Below, one piece after another: positions 14,501 through 26,600 of a DNA stretch of 64,000 nt. The DNA comes from Fratercula arctica (lineage: Eukaryota > Chordata > Aves > Charadriiformes > Alcidae). A model generated the notes under the pieces. That model saw only the letters and a program-made list of their open reading frames with translations, was not told the DNA's origin and ran no database searches. Both the position numbers and the translations under genes were made by a program. The stretch lies in the NCBI GenBank assembly GCA_947846985.1, contig CANTUZ010000001.1, positions 34,496,727 to 34,560,726 on the forward strand. Reading direction: 5' to 3'. Within the stretch, counting starts at the first letter, position 1. Every line of letters begins with the position of its first letter.

Positions 14501-17500
14501 GTGTAAGGATTTCTAATGTTCTGAAACAGTTCTTTGTGCGCAATTGGCCTCGCTTTCTTTTCCTTCTGTTATTCAGTCTATCAGTCAGTGTTTTGGGGAT
14601 TCCAGGGGAATATTCTGCCATGTTCTGTTGGAAACTTGTGTAACACGAGCACTTTCGCTCGGTCTTCTGTTGCGTTCTAGGTGATGCTGAGGTTTTTCTT
14701 CTCTGTAGGACCTAGAAGAGGGGTGTGAGGACGAGTATGTGCTTTTAGCACGTGTGCTTATGAACTGGAAGGAAACTTGAGATAGTGCATTCTCTTTTTC
14801 ATCCCCTCTGCTCTTGCATCCACAAATAGTCTGGGGACAATTACTGTGAGTTTTCAGTTTTCAGTGGTTTGGGCTTTTTGCAAGCAATGACTTGCAGCAG
14901 TTTAGAGCCATTTAGAAAAGTGGTAAAAAATGGTTTCTTTGAGCTCTAATTCAAGGACAGTTCTGGGGTGAAGTTGTGCTGCAAACAGGGGAGGTGTTAG
15001 AAATCCTCAGATTCTTTTACAGTTGACATTTGTTACTTAATAGAGATGTCTGAGGTAGAAGCACGCTCTCAGCAGCTTCATGCCAAGAATATGGTAGTGC
15101 GCATCAGTGGAATGTTTCTTTTCCTCAGACCAACATTTTGCCTTGCAAACTCTGGGAAGAGGCAAAGAGTGAAACTGTTTCAAACACTCTTGGACTGTCG
15201 TCAGAGTCTCTATTCAGAGGCAAATGTACACAAATAGATAAACAGAGGAACAGATTTATTTTAACTGAAGTTGGTTCTTACCGTTGAATTCCGATCCTTA
15301 CAAGATACTTTCTCGTTTTGGATATTTTCATTAAATTGCTTGCAGACACTTGAATGCAGACTTCCCTGCTCTCGTGTACTTGTTTTCTCTGCGAGGCTTT
15401 AACGCAGATTTATATCTCCCGTATGTATTCTTGAGTGTTTTCTGTAAATTATAAACTGATATTTAAGATATGAGTTGGATACTTTTCTGAAATTTCTTGT
15501 GTCTCTTAGGCAGGGCTAGTTGGAGCAATTTCCTGGCTAGACCATAAAGAAACCATCCCAATGATTGGCATGATATTTACTTGGCTCAAAATAAGTTTGA
15601 TTTTTTTTTTCTTCTTTTGAATGCAGATGGGTGTGGGGCAGGTTTAAACTTTTAAATACTATGAGAACTATATTTTAAACAAGCATAAAAGTCAGTGCCC
15701 ATGCATTATGTAAATACATATAGGAGAACTATGCAGAAGGGTTTTTCTTTGTCTTAAGAGAAGATGGATTGAAGAACTATTGGAATAGTGATTGTTTACA
15801 TTGAGGATGCAGTAAGAAAGAGTATTAGGATTCCAAAATTATCTGTATTGCTAGCTCATTCTCTAAAATTCAAAGTTTTGACCTTTTTCCACTCAGTTCT
15901 CCATAGTACCTAGCTGGCAAAGAAACTGAAAGGTGTCTGCTAAATCCCTTCTGTTGCAATATATTTGCTACAGAATAAATTTCTTAATGTTCACTTACTT
16001 GTGATAACAAATAAGAGTTGTTTTCATCTCAGTATACCTTATTATATGGACCAAAGACCTTGGAATTCATAGAATCATAGAATTGCCTAGGTTGGAAGGG
16101 ACCTTTCAGATCATCTAGTCCAAGCAATGTATAAAAGGTCTTTGAATAACTGAGATACCAAAATCTGTATTTGCATATGATCTTAGAGGTAAGTTTGAAT
16201 AGGTCATACATTTTTAGAAGATAGTGCTGTTTTGTCCTACCCTTAAATTTAGATTACAAAATATATGAGATGATTGCAAAATTACAACTCTAAACACTCA
16301 AAATTTACAACTTGGACAAGGCAGTCAGTAGTTCAGTAAATAACCAGGTAGTTGACTGGAAACCCTGAATTCTCGTGTCTTTGATATAGCAAAACATCAC
16401 AATTTAAAAGGGTATTTTTTTGATGCATCTTAAAATTAATGGCTGAACTGCTGCTTAATCTTTGCCAGTTCTAATTTCCTTCATCCATCTGATCAGAGCT
16501 TGACACAAATTTGCCAGTGGTAAGTGAACTTTCCCGTAGCATGGACTGTAAAATATGAAAGAAGTAGAAATTAGAAAAATAAATTCTTGTAACTTATCAG
16601 TGTATACCAGAATCTTCTTCTAGGGAGGAAGATAAAATTTCTTTCCGTTTTTAATGTTTCTCAGTTAAACTGGCAATGCATGTCCCAAAACGTAGTAAGT
16701 TCAAATGAAATCTAGTTCATTGAAGATTTAGACTTTTTAACAGTAAGCTTCTACCTAGGAAATTAATGTTGGCTAACTAGTCTTGTGTTTATCTGTAACG
16801 AAGGGGAGAAATTCTTTATTAAAACTGGATTAAATGCTCTTTTATGCCAGTCATCTTAAAGTAAGCAAGTTTTGTGTTCTTTTAATTATTAAGTAGTTTA
16901 GAATTAAATAGTTTAGAATAGCTTCTGAGAGTAACTCTGTGGCATCTTTTCTGATAGGTAGCGCTTGGATTAAGCTACAAACAAACTTGTGTAGATGTCT
17001 GATAGGTTTTAAACAATCAGTTACTTCTGTGACTAGAAACTTCTCTGTATCCTTTCACTGAGGATGGGGTTTCTTGTAGATGATGAGTCCCCCATTTGAC
17101 CCTCTTCTCAGAAGGGTAGGTTTCTGTCAAGACAGTATTTCAAACAAATAATGCATGAATTACTCTGTCAAAATTCCATGTTTCTTTTCCTTTTTGCTTT
17201 GCTCACTTTGAGCCCGAAATACCAGGAGCTTAAAAATTACATCAGAAGGTGGATTATTTCTGCGTTGGAACTTTTCATACAGCTGGAGTACTGTGTCCAG
17301 TTTGGGGCATCCCAATGCAAGGAAGGCACCAACATGAAGCAAGTCGTAGTGGAGGGCTACCAAGGTGGTCAGGTGGCTGCATGGCATGAGCTACAAAGAG
17401 AGGCTGAGGAATTAGGCTTGTCCTTAAGTGGCATGCAAAGCATTTAATTTGCAATGAAATTGTCCTGTCTTTTATTCTGAAGTTGGCAGGAGGCACACAG

Positions 17501-18497
17501 CCATACATTTTATGAAATATAAATGTTAAATCAAAGTAGTTGGCGAAATATTGATGTATTTCTCTTGCCCGAGCACTGAATTTTGTTTCAAAGGAGAGGA
17601 AAAAGCTAACAGTACTTACGTGTTAGATATGACATAAATGTCCGTACTGATATGTTACTTGTCTGTGTGATAGCTATCAGTATCTGCTTTAAAATGTTCA
17701 TTAAAATGCATTTATTGCCATTTGTGTGCGTAATTGGGACTCGCAAACTTGTTTCTCCTTAGATCAAATAAAGCTCTCAAGTTGAAGAAATATGTGCCTT
17801 CACAAGCAGAATTTTATAGCTTTATATTTTTGGAAAATGTGGTTGTATAATGGTATACAGCTAATGATTTCCCTAGTTTTGCTCTTGCCTGCCACTTTGC
17901 CTAATGAGTAGCTTCAATTGAAGTGGATGGAGTAGATGGGGTAGAGGTTTAATCATGTCATAAATACATTCTGTCTCAATTTTTCAGCTGTCTATACTTC
18001 TAGCTCGGCAGGGTTGAAATGGTTTAGACTTAAGAAATCTGCATCTTGCACTGGGAATTAGTTTGTAGCGTTTCCTTTTCCTTAGGGATGTTTGTCATCT
18101 AGTACCAGTTTAGGGACAGTTTCAGAGAGGAAAATGTGAGAACTAGCAGATTAAAAAAGGAGAGGGGGATTACTGGAGCAGCAGAAGTAAAGATCTTCCT
18201 TTTTTTTCTTCTTTTTGTGTGTGGGCAGAATGCTCTGATGAATAGCCAAAGGTCTTTATAAGTGTCCTTTGAGGAGGGTTGTAGTCTGAGAAGGAAAAAG
18301 TCCATGTTTAGTAGTTCCCATCAAGCGTTATATTGCATTAGAGGTCATTCTTGGATGAAATAGTCTGTATTTGAAATACTGAAAGATACTGGTGGAAAGC
18401 CTGAAGTGTAAGGTGTAAGAGCAGATAGTGAAGGAAGAAAAAAACAGAAGCGAAATTGAAGACATGTAGGGCTGAGCAGTCTCAGTATCAAGCATTT

Positions 18498-18530
<33 letters not shown>

Positions 18531-21500
18531 TATTTTAAATAGTTCGTATAGGGGAATGCTCAACTGAAATGTGCAAATGAATTGGTCATACAGTTTCCTC
18601 AGATTGAAATGAGTTATATAAAAGAAGCAGAGGAGAGACAAGTTGTTTTAAATTAATACTCAAATCAGTGCCTTTGTAAGTGGCTAATTAACTTAAATGT
18701 TTGACTCATGATCTCCAAATCCATTGGAAAGAAACCTCAACCCTGGTAGTTCTGGCACTCGTGGAACTACGTGTTTGTCTTATATGTAGATATACAAATA
18801 TTTTAGCTTCCTTAAGCTAATTGCAGAGCATTAGATTTATGAGTGTGGGTGTTCAAAAATGAACTTTCAGGCTGTAATTTCTGAAGTGTTTTTAGAAGAG
18901 TTCAGTGAAGGAACCTTTGCTGACTTCTTTAGTTCTACTGAAGACTAATCATTGGCACAGTTTGAATGCTGCTTCTGCACAGTTTCAGCAGAATCTGCGT
19001 CCTTACAGATGGCAATATTAAAGTCTGGAATACAGGCCTTCTTTAGGGACAGTAGGTTGAGCAACTAGAGTAATACGGTATTTTATTTGATTATTTTTGG
19101 TTCTGTGACTTGCACTATTTTAAAAACTGGTGCTTAATTTGTTACTTGTGAAGTTGCTAAAATGGAAATCCAACAGACACGGGGAGTGCGAAGTCAAATG
19201 CATGTAGGTGTTGGACTTACAAACTTACTGAAACCTTTCCCTGCCTTGAAGGGCATTCTATGCCTCATTTCTTAAACATTTGTTTTTCTCTGTTAGTACA
19301 AGTTAGTGGTGGAAAATAAGTATTTAAACTTGTCTAGGGAAATGGTAGCTTCCCCAGGGGGAAAAATACGAAAAGAAGCAATCATAATTGAATATTCTGA
19401 TTCTTAAAATGCAGCATGATTACAAACATGGAAGCTTTGAAACTTAAATGAGCTCATTTCTTTATTTTTATAAGGTATCTCAGTCTGTTGCTTACCAGTG
19501 ACTGATTTGAAGAATGGATTAAGTAAAGTTCAAATTTCAGATCAACTTGATGCTGTGCAAGGAGCTTGCTGTTAGGATCTCTAGGGTTAGCTTTTACAGT
19601 GGTGCCTTTGTTCTTGGGTCTGCAGGGATCCCCAGGTTATAGTGGCTTTAGGTAGAACTAAGAACTCACTTCTGCTGAGCTGCTCACAACTAAGGAACTG
19701 CTGAAGTTTAGCAGGCACTGATTTCAGTTATTAATAGCATCACGTGAACTTTGTGACATTTTCTTAAGTAATTTGTTGTTTGGAGTGACATTAGACAGTC
19801 CTTGTTTTGCAGACATTGTTTTGCAACTTTGTAACCCTGCGACCAAAGGATAAGGTTAATTATGAAAAAACATTTCAATATGGTTGTCTAACGGGATTAT
19901 GCGTAGTTGTGAATAGGGCATGACATACTTCACTTAATTTTGTTTCTCCTGTGATAATTGCAACCATATCCATTTTTAATTGCCAATTTTGTCAATGAAT
20001 ACTAGACAGTTTTCTCCATAGCAGTGTGTGTTCATTGAACCAAATGAGTACAGCTTCCGAATTTCTCCAGTGAGAAGATCTGCGTAGTCCCAGGATGTTT
20101 CTCTGGTTTATGTACTACACATAAAATATGAATTCTTTTAGTGGATGAAATGTAAACCTAGATAAAGTTGGATTTTGCAGTCCTTCAAAAGTACTATTTA
20201 ATTATTAGAGCTGACTGGCAAGAACGGGATGCTTGAAAGATAATACTTTGGTACCTGACAGTGTAGAGACATTGGGACTGATCATTACTTTTGGGATACC
20301 ATAATTTACAAAAAGAACCAAGTGAATAGTAAGCAAAAGAAAGTACACAGTACTAAACAAAAGGGTAAAAGTCCAATACGAGAGCTATGCAGCCACATAA
20401 GAGCTTAGTTGACCTGTGATTTGAAGTCACGTAACTTCATCTTGTAAGGCGGGTAAATTTTGTTAAAATACAGGCTTCATATTAGAGAATGTGTTTCTGA
20501 AAGGAAATTTATTTTGTTACTGCAACAGGATCCAACTAATTCAAGCCTATTTGGCAGAACTCTTTGCCATCTGGATTAATATGTTCTTTGTCTTGTGTTT
20601 TGTAGGTTGAGATAAAAATGAAGAAGCCAGAGGCTGTAAGATGGGAGAAGCTGGAGGGGCAGGGAGATTCTCCTAAGTTAAAGCAATTTACACCAGGTTT
20701 GTTCTCTGAACTATTAAGTATTAAATGGTTTATTTGTATTAAGTTACTTGCAGTTATTAATAATATTTTTTGTGTTAAATATTGTTAATAAAATCACTGC
20801 TTCATATTTACAATGAAAAGCTTAATGGCCTTGTTTTTGCTGCCAAGAATTGACAGGAAAAGGTCTGCAGGGCATTACTAAAACTTAAGTATTAAATTTA
20901 GTCATAACTTCCGTTAATCTGATGGATTGTTAAGGATATATGCTTGTCATTAACTCCTCTGGGCTTATCTGTTTGCTATCTGTTTTGGTCACTGTTTTGC
21001 AGTTCTGTGCATTGTAATGCCTCTATTGTTGCTTAAATAATTAATTATTATTTACTTCAGTATTCCATCTCTCTTAAAGTAATACTTTTGCAGTTTTTCA
21101 AGACAGATTAACAGTCTGTCTTTGAGAGAATTTGAACTTCCTCGTTTATTGATTTCAGATATTTTTTTTTTTAATTTAGGTCAAATTTTCCTATGGCTCT
21201 AGGCTGCTGGTTGGAGTTGTTTTTGTTTTCTTACTGTCAACCAATATCTTCTGCCTCGTTTTGACTTTAATTATTTGTGTTGCTGTTATCCACCACTTTG
21301 TTGTTGGATAACTAAATTATGTAACTGTTTACTTAAACATAAATTTTTGCAGCTGCTGAATGTAGTCTGTAGCATTTCTTAATTTCCTTTATTTTTGTTA
21401 CTGCAATGCTTATATCAATAAGGAAGAATCCATTTGCATTTTCAGATTCATGTTCCATTATTGTCTCTGATTCATTGGATACATATGTATCTGTGTTCTC

Positions 21501-22496
21501 TACTGCTCTAAAAGTTGTGAGAAAATGCTTAGTTAAGTAACACTTCTGTTTTCAGATACCCAGCACTTGTATCCATCGTCCTCTCACTATACGAGGAACT
21601 GGGACAAACTGGTAGTTGAAATCAAAGAGGAGGAGAAGAATGAGAAGTTAGAAGGAGATGCTGCTTTAAATAAACTCTTCCAGCAGATTTATTCAGATGG
21701 TACAGATGAAGTGAAACGTGCCATGAACAAATCATTTGTAAGTCTTCACTCTTTTCCTCTGAAAAAATGTGTAACTGCACGCTGACACGATTTACTAAGC
21801 TTTGCATGAACCGGGAAGCCTCTGGCGACCAAAGCCTTGGGCCTATAATGAATGGCAGTGATTTTGTCAGAGCTATTGGTGTAATGAGTCTCGCTGAAAG
21901 CTACAATGTCATACACTAACGAATGTGACTTTTTAAGTCCAAGTGTGTGCCTCACTGAAGCTTGTGCTTTGTCAATGATCTCTTTGTTTCAATCAGTGTT
22001 ATCAAAGGAAATACAGGTTTTGGCTCATCCAGAGCTTGAAGAGTTGCCATGAATGAAGGGATCAAATTCCTTTTAATTGTTTATATCTAGTTCCTTGTAT
22101 TTGTAGCCCTTGTGTGCAAGAACCTGACTGACCTTTTAAAAGCTTCTTGTTAGTGAAGTAACATCTCATTGTGTCCAGTCCATTGTGTCCAAATATTGTT
22201 GGGCTGAAGATTACTGAATGACAGCTTTGTCAAATTTTATTCTATATATACACAGAATTCCTGTGTAAGTTGCTTCTACTTGAAGCTAAATTCTTAACCT
22301 TTCTTCAGAATTTGTTAATCTGCTATAAGAAATGTGGCTTTTATGTTGCTAGAATTTCTCTAGCAAACTAAACAAGCTTTCTCTTATATTGCAGATGGAG
22401 TCTGGAGGCACAGTTCTGAGCACCAACTGGTCTGATGTTGGTAAAAGGAAGGTAGAAGTAAATCCTCCTGATGACATGGAATGGAAAAAATTCTAA
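5522..22496 (+). CDS. SUGT1: SUGT1 (SGT1 homolog), 3' eight coding exons; gene is partial in the window
   Basis: SUGT1 is an HSP90 co-chaperone with an N-terminal TPR domain, a p23-like CS domain that binds HSP90 and a C-terminal SGS domain that binds leucine-rich-repeat clients and SKP1. It acts in kinetochore assembly, SCF function and NLR immune receptor stability. Eight exons (5522-5575, 7631-7647, 8681-8715, 9313-9409, 10456-10563, 20606-20696, 21556-21737, 22395-22496) splice in one frame into 227 visible residues plus stop. The CS domain begins at [19 protein letters not shown] and contains LPSGEDYNL and [11 protein letters not shown]. The SGS domain contains [29 protein letters not shown] and the C-terminus DDMEWKKF. 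All donors are GT and all acceptors AG. The visible part is highly similar to human SUGT1 as I remember it. The TPR exons and promoter are outside the window. Family assignment is essentially certain. Confidence 0.95.
5576..7630 (+). other. SUGT1: SUGT1 intron with one CR1 fragment
   Basis: AT-rich intron. It contains a CR1 fragment at 6641-6911 and otherwise nothing recognisable. Open frames at 5596-5838 and 6197-6484 start in or run over simple intronic sequence and show no domain. Confidence 0.8.
6641..6911 (-). mobile_element. CR1 3' fragment, minus orientation
   Basis: Starts with tcatagaataccaggttgg, the reverse complement of the CR1 3' end, and continues through consensus text such as ggcaaaagcatggtctagac, ggagattattccaatggctg and cttgtgtccagtcagaatct. 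It is a 5'-truncated copy of one CR1 subfamily and better preserved than the copy at 3955. Confidence 0.92.
7631..7647 (+). CDS. SUGT1: SUGT1 17-base microexon
   Basis: The 17 bases lie between acceptor ...tttctgcag and donor GTAAGA. They complete the split codon from the previous exon (G|CA, alanine) and encode SQTEA, returning the frame to phase 0. Human SUGT1 has a similar short linker, NGSESEV, at this place. Frame continuity with both neighbours supports the call. It was too short to be found from an open reading frame alone. Confidence 0.8.
7648..8680 (+). other. SUGT1: SUGT1 intron
   Basis: AT-rich intron. The one notable item is a run of 19 T at 8103-8121. Nothing else recognisable is seen. 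Confidence 0.8.
8681..8715 (+). CDS. SUGT1: SUGT1 short exon before the CS domain
   Basis: Thirty-five bases between acceptor ...cttcaactag and donor GTAAGT encode [11 protein letters not shown] plus two bases (AA) of the split lysine completed by the first base of the next exon. It matches the position of human WTHQSKIK before YDWYQTE; the last residues KIK are shared and the rest differs. Frame and phase fit both neighbours. Confidence 0.85.
8716..9312 (+). other. SUGT1: SUGT1 intron
   Basis: Short AT-rich intron. A clear polypyrimidine tract (9268-9310) precedes the next exon. No other element is seen. Confidence 0.8.
9313..9409 (+). CDS. SUGT1: SUGT1 exon, first part of CS domain
   Basis: Acceptor ...cttttcag, donor GTGATT. 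Ninety-seven bases complete K and encode [18 protein letters not shown], then [14 protein letters not shown]. This is the first beta strands of the p23-like CS fold, the HSP90-binding domain. It is almost identical to human SUGT1 as remembered. The donor GTGATT is weaker than the usual GTRAGT. Confidence 0.96.
9410..10455 (+). other. SUGT1: SUGT1 intron
   Basis: No repeat or gene was recognised in this intron. The open frame 9471-9773 has no recognisable content. Confidence 0.75.
10456..10563 (+). CDS. SUGT1: SUGT1 exon, second part of CS domain
   Basis: Acceptor ...ctgttaacag, donor GTAAGC. Thirty-six codons in phase 0 encode [17 protein letters not shown], then [19 protein letters not shown], the middle of the CS domain. 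Human has [17 protein letters not shown] at this place. Confidence 0.96.
13945..14161 (+). mobile_element. CR1 3' fragment, plus orientation
   Basis: Runs from 'taggaagaagttctttgc' through 'ggtggtgagacactggaaca' and 'gggggttggactagatgacc' to 'attctatgattctatga', the CR1 3' terminus. 5'-truncated, with its 3' end intact. Confidence 0.95.
16066..16128 (-). mobile_element. Very short CR1 3' end, minus orientation
   Basis: About 60 bases starting 'attcatagaatcatagaatt', followed by 'gcctaggttggaagggacct', the reverse complement of the CR1 3' end. Severely 5'-truncated insertion. Confidence 0.92.
17283..17440 (+). mobile_element. CR1 internal fragment, plus orientation
   Basis: Contains 'ctggagtactgtgtccagtt' and 'gtggagggctaccaaggtgg', followed by 'gaggctgaggaattaggctt', which match the CR1 region just downstream of the reverse transcriptase. 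Both ends are worn away. Confidence 0.85.
18498..18521. repeat. (TC)n microsatellite followed by poly-T
   Basis: About twelve TC units, then nine T, in the large SUGT1 intron. Simple sequence repeat, probably length-variable. Confidence 0.95.
20606..20696 (+). CDS. SUGT1: SUGT1 exon, end of CS domain and linker to SGS
   Basis: Acceptor ...ttttgtag, donor GTTTGT. Ninety-one bases encode [18 protein letters not shown], then [12 protein letters not shown] plus one base of a split codon. The motif [13 protein letters not shown] is the characteristic end of the SGT1 CS domain. The donor GTTTGT is non-optimal, but the alternatives break the frame. Confidence 0.95.
20697..21555 (+). other. SUGT1: SUGT1 intron
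   Basis: Very AT-rich intron with no repeat or gene recognised. Confidence 0.8.
21556..21737 (+). CDS. SUGT1: SUGT1 exon, SGS domain
   Basis: Acceptor ...tgttttcag, donor GTAAGT. One hundred eighty-two bases complete D and encode [20 protein letters not shown], then the acidic/basic run [20 protein letters not shown] and [20 protein letters not shown]. This is most of the SGS domain, which binds LRR proteins and S100/calcyclin-type partners. Strongly conserved with human. Confidence 0.97.
21738..22394 (+). other. SUGT1: Last SUGT1 intron
   Basis: 657 bases without recognisable repeats. It is less AT-rich at its left half than the neighbouring introns; nothing further is seen. Confidence 0.75.
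22395..22496 (+). CDS. SUGT1: SUGT1 last coding exon and stop
   Basis: Acceptor ...atattgcag. Encodes [20 protein letters not shown], then [13 protein letters not shown] and a TAA stop at 22494-22496. Human ends in KKY instead of KKF, otherwise nearly the same. This is the C-terminal tail of the SGS domain. Confidence 0.97.
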   Translation: MESGGTVLSTNWSDVGKRKVEVNPPDDMEWKKF

Positions 22497-22940
22497 TCCT
22501 ATTTTTAATCTTTTACCATCTATGTGTTGCCATAGTCATGTACTGACCACTGTGTATGGACATAGCATTCTTGGATTCAAAGCACTGAATGTTCCCTTGG
22601 AAACAGGAATTGTCTTTGCATTTTGCGTGCTTTAGAAATTCCCTCATCTGCAGATGTTAAAGATATACTCAAGAGTGGAACCCTATTTTCATCATCTCTG
22701 TCTTAATTTTTGGAAATAGAGTCAATCACAGCCTGAATTTTCTACCGCCTTTATCAGCTCTGCTCTTTGGGGATGGTGTGGTCTCTAATGGGCTGGTCAG
22801 GGTTATTGCCTTACGCCCAATATTTCTGTTCAATAACTTATTAGATCTTGGCAACTTTGGGTAAAAACACTTTTCAACAACAGTGTTAAAATTGTTTGCT
22901 CTTTAACTCTGCTAAATAAAACTGTAAATACAACTTTTTC
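22497..22940 (+). other. SUGT1: SUGT1 3' untranslated region
   Basis: Follows the stop codon and runs to a canonical polyadenylation signal at 22915-22920. The cleavage site is estimated at about 22935-22940. The sequence is unique and has no repeat. Confidence 0.75.
22915..22920 (+). terminator. SUGT1: Polyadenylation signal of SUGT1
   Basis: AATAAA about 420 bases after the SUGT1 stop codon, followed by T-rich sequence (caactttttc). It is the first canonical signal after the stop codon. Confidence 0.8.
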
Positions 22941-23479
22941 TATATGGAAGTTGCTTCATTTCATTTTTAGTGATCTTATTTTTCAGTGGGGGCATCGCTG
23001 AAAGCATATAGGTAAGGATGTGAATACACTGCTTTAAAAAAAAGCTGGCCTGTGTGGGAGCAAAACTTGCATTCAGTGAAGAGGATGAGATTGCTCTTGT
23101 TGGAGACATGAAATTTGTACTTATGGAGTCCTTCCACCTGGGCGATAGGTTGAACTGCAGTCACATGCGATGGAAGGGAGAAAGTCAGTTGTGGCTGGAA
23201 GTTTCTACAGAAAAGTGGGTCCTCAGTCTGCCTTCTATATTCAAAAAGAAGGATCTGTTGCAGTTGCTTGAAATTGAAGATAGCAAGCAGTTGCTTGAAG
23301 TTCTGTTATTTCAGAATATTGGAAACCGTTTATATTTTAGAAAAGAGCCCATACGTCCTTGTTTCTATCAGTTCAGCTTTTCCATCATGATTAAATTTTA
23401 AATAGCACAGAGAAAGAACAGAGAGACATAAGAAATAACGTCTGTGCTTGGATGCAAGTCTGTAAGGGCCTGTAGATGC

Positions 23480-23602
23480 TCAAAAGCTGTCTGGACATGG
23501 TCCTGGGCACCTGGCTCTGGGTGGCCTTGCTTGAGCAGGGATGTTGGACAAGATGGCTTCCAGAGGTCCCTTCCAACCTCAACCATTCTGTGATTCTGTG
23601 AA
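23480..23602 (+). mobile_element. CR1 3' fragment, plus orientation
   Basis: Reads 'tgtagatgctcaaaagctgt', 'ctggacatggtcctgggcac' and 'cttccagaggtcccttccaa' and ends 'attctgtgattctgtga'. This is a CR1 subfamily with CTGTG rather than CTATG in the terminal repeat. Confidence 0.93.
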
Positions 23603-26600
23603 AGGAATATGAACATACAAAGTTGTGGTAAACATGCCTATTCCACATGTCGCTGTCTTTTGGGAATTCAGAGATACCTGAATATTCTATGATTCTAGAA
23701 AACCCCATGAATTGCACGTATTGGCAGCCCCCTGGGAGCCACTTCATTCCTTGCTAACCATTGGATGCTGCTTTAAGTTTGCTACTTTTTCTTGCATTAC
23801 TAATTCCGCAGGCTTTTCCAGATTGTTTGTTATTCTGTCTGTTTTCTTTGTATTTGATATGTTATTTTACTACAGGGAGAATTGGATTAGCTTGGTAAAA
23901 TACAAAGGCTATTAGAACAGGTGTTTTAATAGGACAAGTGAAGTCTGCAGCTGTTACAGTAGTAAATGTATGTAAAAGATGATTGAAAACTAAGGAGGAG
24001 GAAAGTGTGTATTCTGTTCCTCCTGCAGACTAGGAATCTAAGTTTTGGAGTGACAATGGGGAAGTGTTGTGGTTTTTTTTCCTAGTATTGTTACTATACC
24101 TGTGCAGTAGATAAATACCAAGGTTTTAAAATCTCCCAGATCTTAAAAAGAGTTTGGTTTGGGATGTCTGCCATATCTGTGAACTTCAGAACATCATACT
24201 TGGCAGCTGTAGACTATGACTACAGTCTCGACATAGCTGCAGTTTCTTGATGCACTTAGATCGTGATTATTCTGTAGCGCAAGCCTCGGCAGTGATTTCT
24301 TTTTGAATCACTTTTTTTCTCCAGAACAGACTCATGTTTTCCAAAGCTTGGATTTGATGACCTTCAGAACTGAATGTTATCCTGGGCTTTGAGTATGATG
24401 AAGGGAGATGGATTGAATTTAGGAAGGTTTTTGTGCGTGCCTTACCTCTTGACTCTCACTGAGCAATGTCTGCTTCTTGGAAGAGTTTCTCAAAGGGTAT
24501 ACTTGTGGTATATTTCAGTGAAGGTTTGTTATCTTCAGTGGGGAATTTCTTGCCCTTCAGAGAATTCTGAGTAACTAATTGCTCAATATCTAGAGCATTT
24601 GGTATCCATATGGGATGCTAACATTGAAGTTGACTTGATTTGGAACAGGGACTTGAACTTGATTCTCCTGGATAAGTGCTTTGCTGCTTTTTATGTATGC
24701 TCTGAAAGGCATTTCTTCTTTTCTAATGTAGAAGGAAGACAAATGTCTGTCACTTTGTCACAAAATCGGGTTCTTGTCTCTTGGCCAGCCTTGCTTTATA
24801 AATGTCATTCAGAGCACTTAACGGTGCTTAGCAAAGACTCGCTATGGGAAAAATCTAGATAAAAATCTCTTAAATAGAAATGAAAAAGTAATTTGAGGAT
24901 GTTTTCTGCCAATCAAGTTGTTCTTTCTTACTGAAGAGAACACGGTAGGGGTTCCTCTGTCTGCTTTCACTTACAGAAAGACCATGGGAATATTTTGTCA
25001 GATAAGCACAGGATATTCTTGTATTAAGTGGGTACTGTTTCACTGCTCCAGGACCCGATTCACTTAGCTTAAGGCAAAAAGTAAAATAAAATGCATTGCT
25101 ACTTATGTACTCTTGAGGCATATGTAATGCAAATGTAATGCTTTAGCTTCGGGCTAAAACTTGTAGCAATCAAGTTGTAGACCTCCCTGTCCATCTCAAT
25201 CCTGTAAACCAAGTTTGTGGGTCTAAAAATAATTCCAGCATGTTTCTGAGCACTGACAGATAATCTGTATGTATTCCACCTGACAATTTAGGTGAACCAG
25301 TAATGGCAGCCCTTGTTACCTTATGGGGGGTGGAACTGAGGGGAGGCTGGGGAGAGGGTTGGTTTTCTTCTGGTGGGAAGGGATTGGGTTAAAGCAGTAG
25401 GCAAAATTTCCTTATGAAGTTGTTGTGAAGGTGCTTCATGAACTTTGTGAACAGTAGATGTTTTGTTCTTGGCAAAACACACGCACAGAATGATTCCAGA
25501 AGCCCTAGGTCAAGAGAAAACTAGCAGGGAGCTTGGAGGTTGGATAGAGGCTGTGAAGGGTACTAGTGGCAAAGGGAATTTCCTTCGGGAGAGTACGAGT
25601 GGAATTTGTTGCAGGACTGGCAATGAGTTGGCTGGAGGCAGAGAACTGCCTGCAAGGAGAGAGTGGATGATATTTTAATTGTGTTCAGACTTCTCTTGAG
25701 GGTTTTTTTCCCCAGGCCTTCTGGTCATCTGTAGATACTGTACGGTCCAGAAGACCCAGGCAGTTTCACCTCAGTGCTCTGATTTGTGGTCTTGTTGCAA
25801 ATACGGGAACAGGACAGCAAGAGGTAATAGTAGCTTTCCCATTTAATACCACAGATGGGATTACTCTCCGCTACTGTTCTGGGGGTTATAGAAAATGCCT
25901 GTCTCTTGTAGCTTAAGGCTGCCTCTCATCTCTGGTATTCGTGCAGTGTTTGTAAAAGATCAGTTGAGCTTCTCAGAAGCAGAAGATGGTGTTGCTGCTG
26001 GTTTAGTCTTAACTTTTGCCCTTTCTGAGCAGAGATTCTGTCCACCCCAATGTGCCAATCAACAGCCTCTTCTTTGCCAACTGTAGTTTTATGCTTCTCT
26101 ACATTTTTAATTTTTTTATTATTATTATTTTTGCACTGCATGGAAAAAGTGATCAGTCTGTTCTTCACTGAAACTTGGAATTTATTCGTGCTGCAGCAGG
26201 GGTGAAGTGTTACATGGAAAGCAGAAGACAGATCTCTCCCTTCCATGACCCCCAGCTGCATCTTACTTTCTCAGTTTAGATACAAGTGGAGGATGATTCC
26301 CACGTCAAAAAGGACAAAGGGAGAGACTCAGGTTCATTCCTTGTAAGTGGAGAAAAAAGGGGCTGTAGATGCAGAAAAGATACTCTTCCTGCCTTCCCAT
26401 CACTGGATTTCAGTCTTTCTAATTCTATGGCTTTGTGGGCTGTTTTCCTTCTCTTTTCCACCAGTCTGTATTTATCCCCTTTTTCTGCTTTAATCTGCTC
26501 TGCCATCCTAATCCTCCTAGTACACAATCACATGGGTAATTAAGGATAGTAGAATTATGGTACTCTAACATCCACCCGCCTGTGGCTGGGAAACACTGTT

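Larger units (their letters stand above)
10564..20605 (+). other. SUGT1: Large SUGT1 intron (about 10 kb)
   Basis: This intron splits the CS domain coding region. It contains CR1 fragments at 13945-14161, 16066-16128 and 17283-17440, a (TC)n tract at 18498-18521, and otherwise unique AT-rich sequence. The longest chance frame is on the minus strand at 12432-12911 (159 codons) and shows no domain. Confidence 0.85.

Noticed and set aside
17081..17170. Possible C/D box snoRNA (GATGATGAG motif in a SUGT1 intron)
   Set aside because: A box C-like motif is present but no CTGA box D at a proper distance and no terminal stem.
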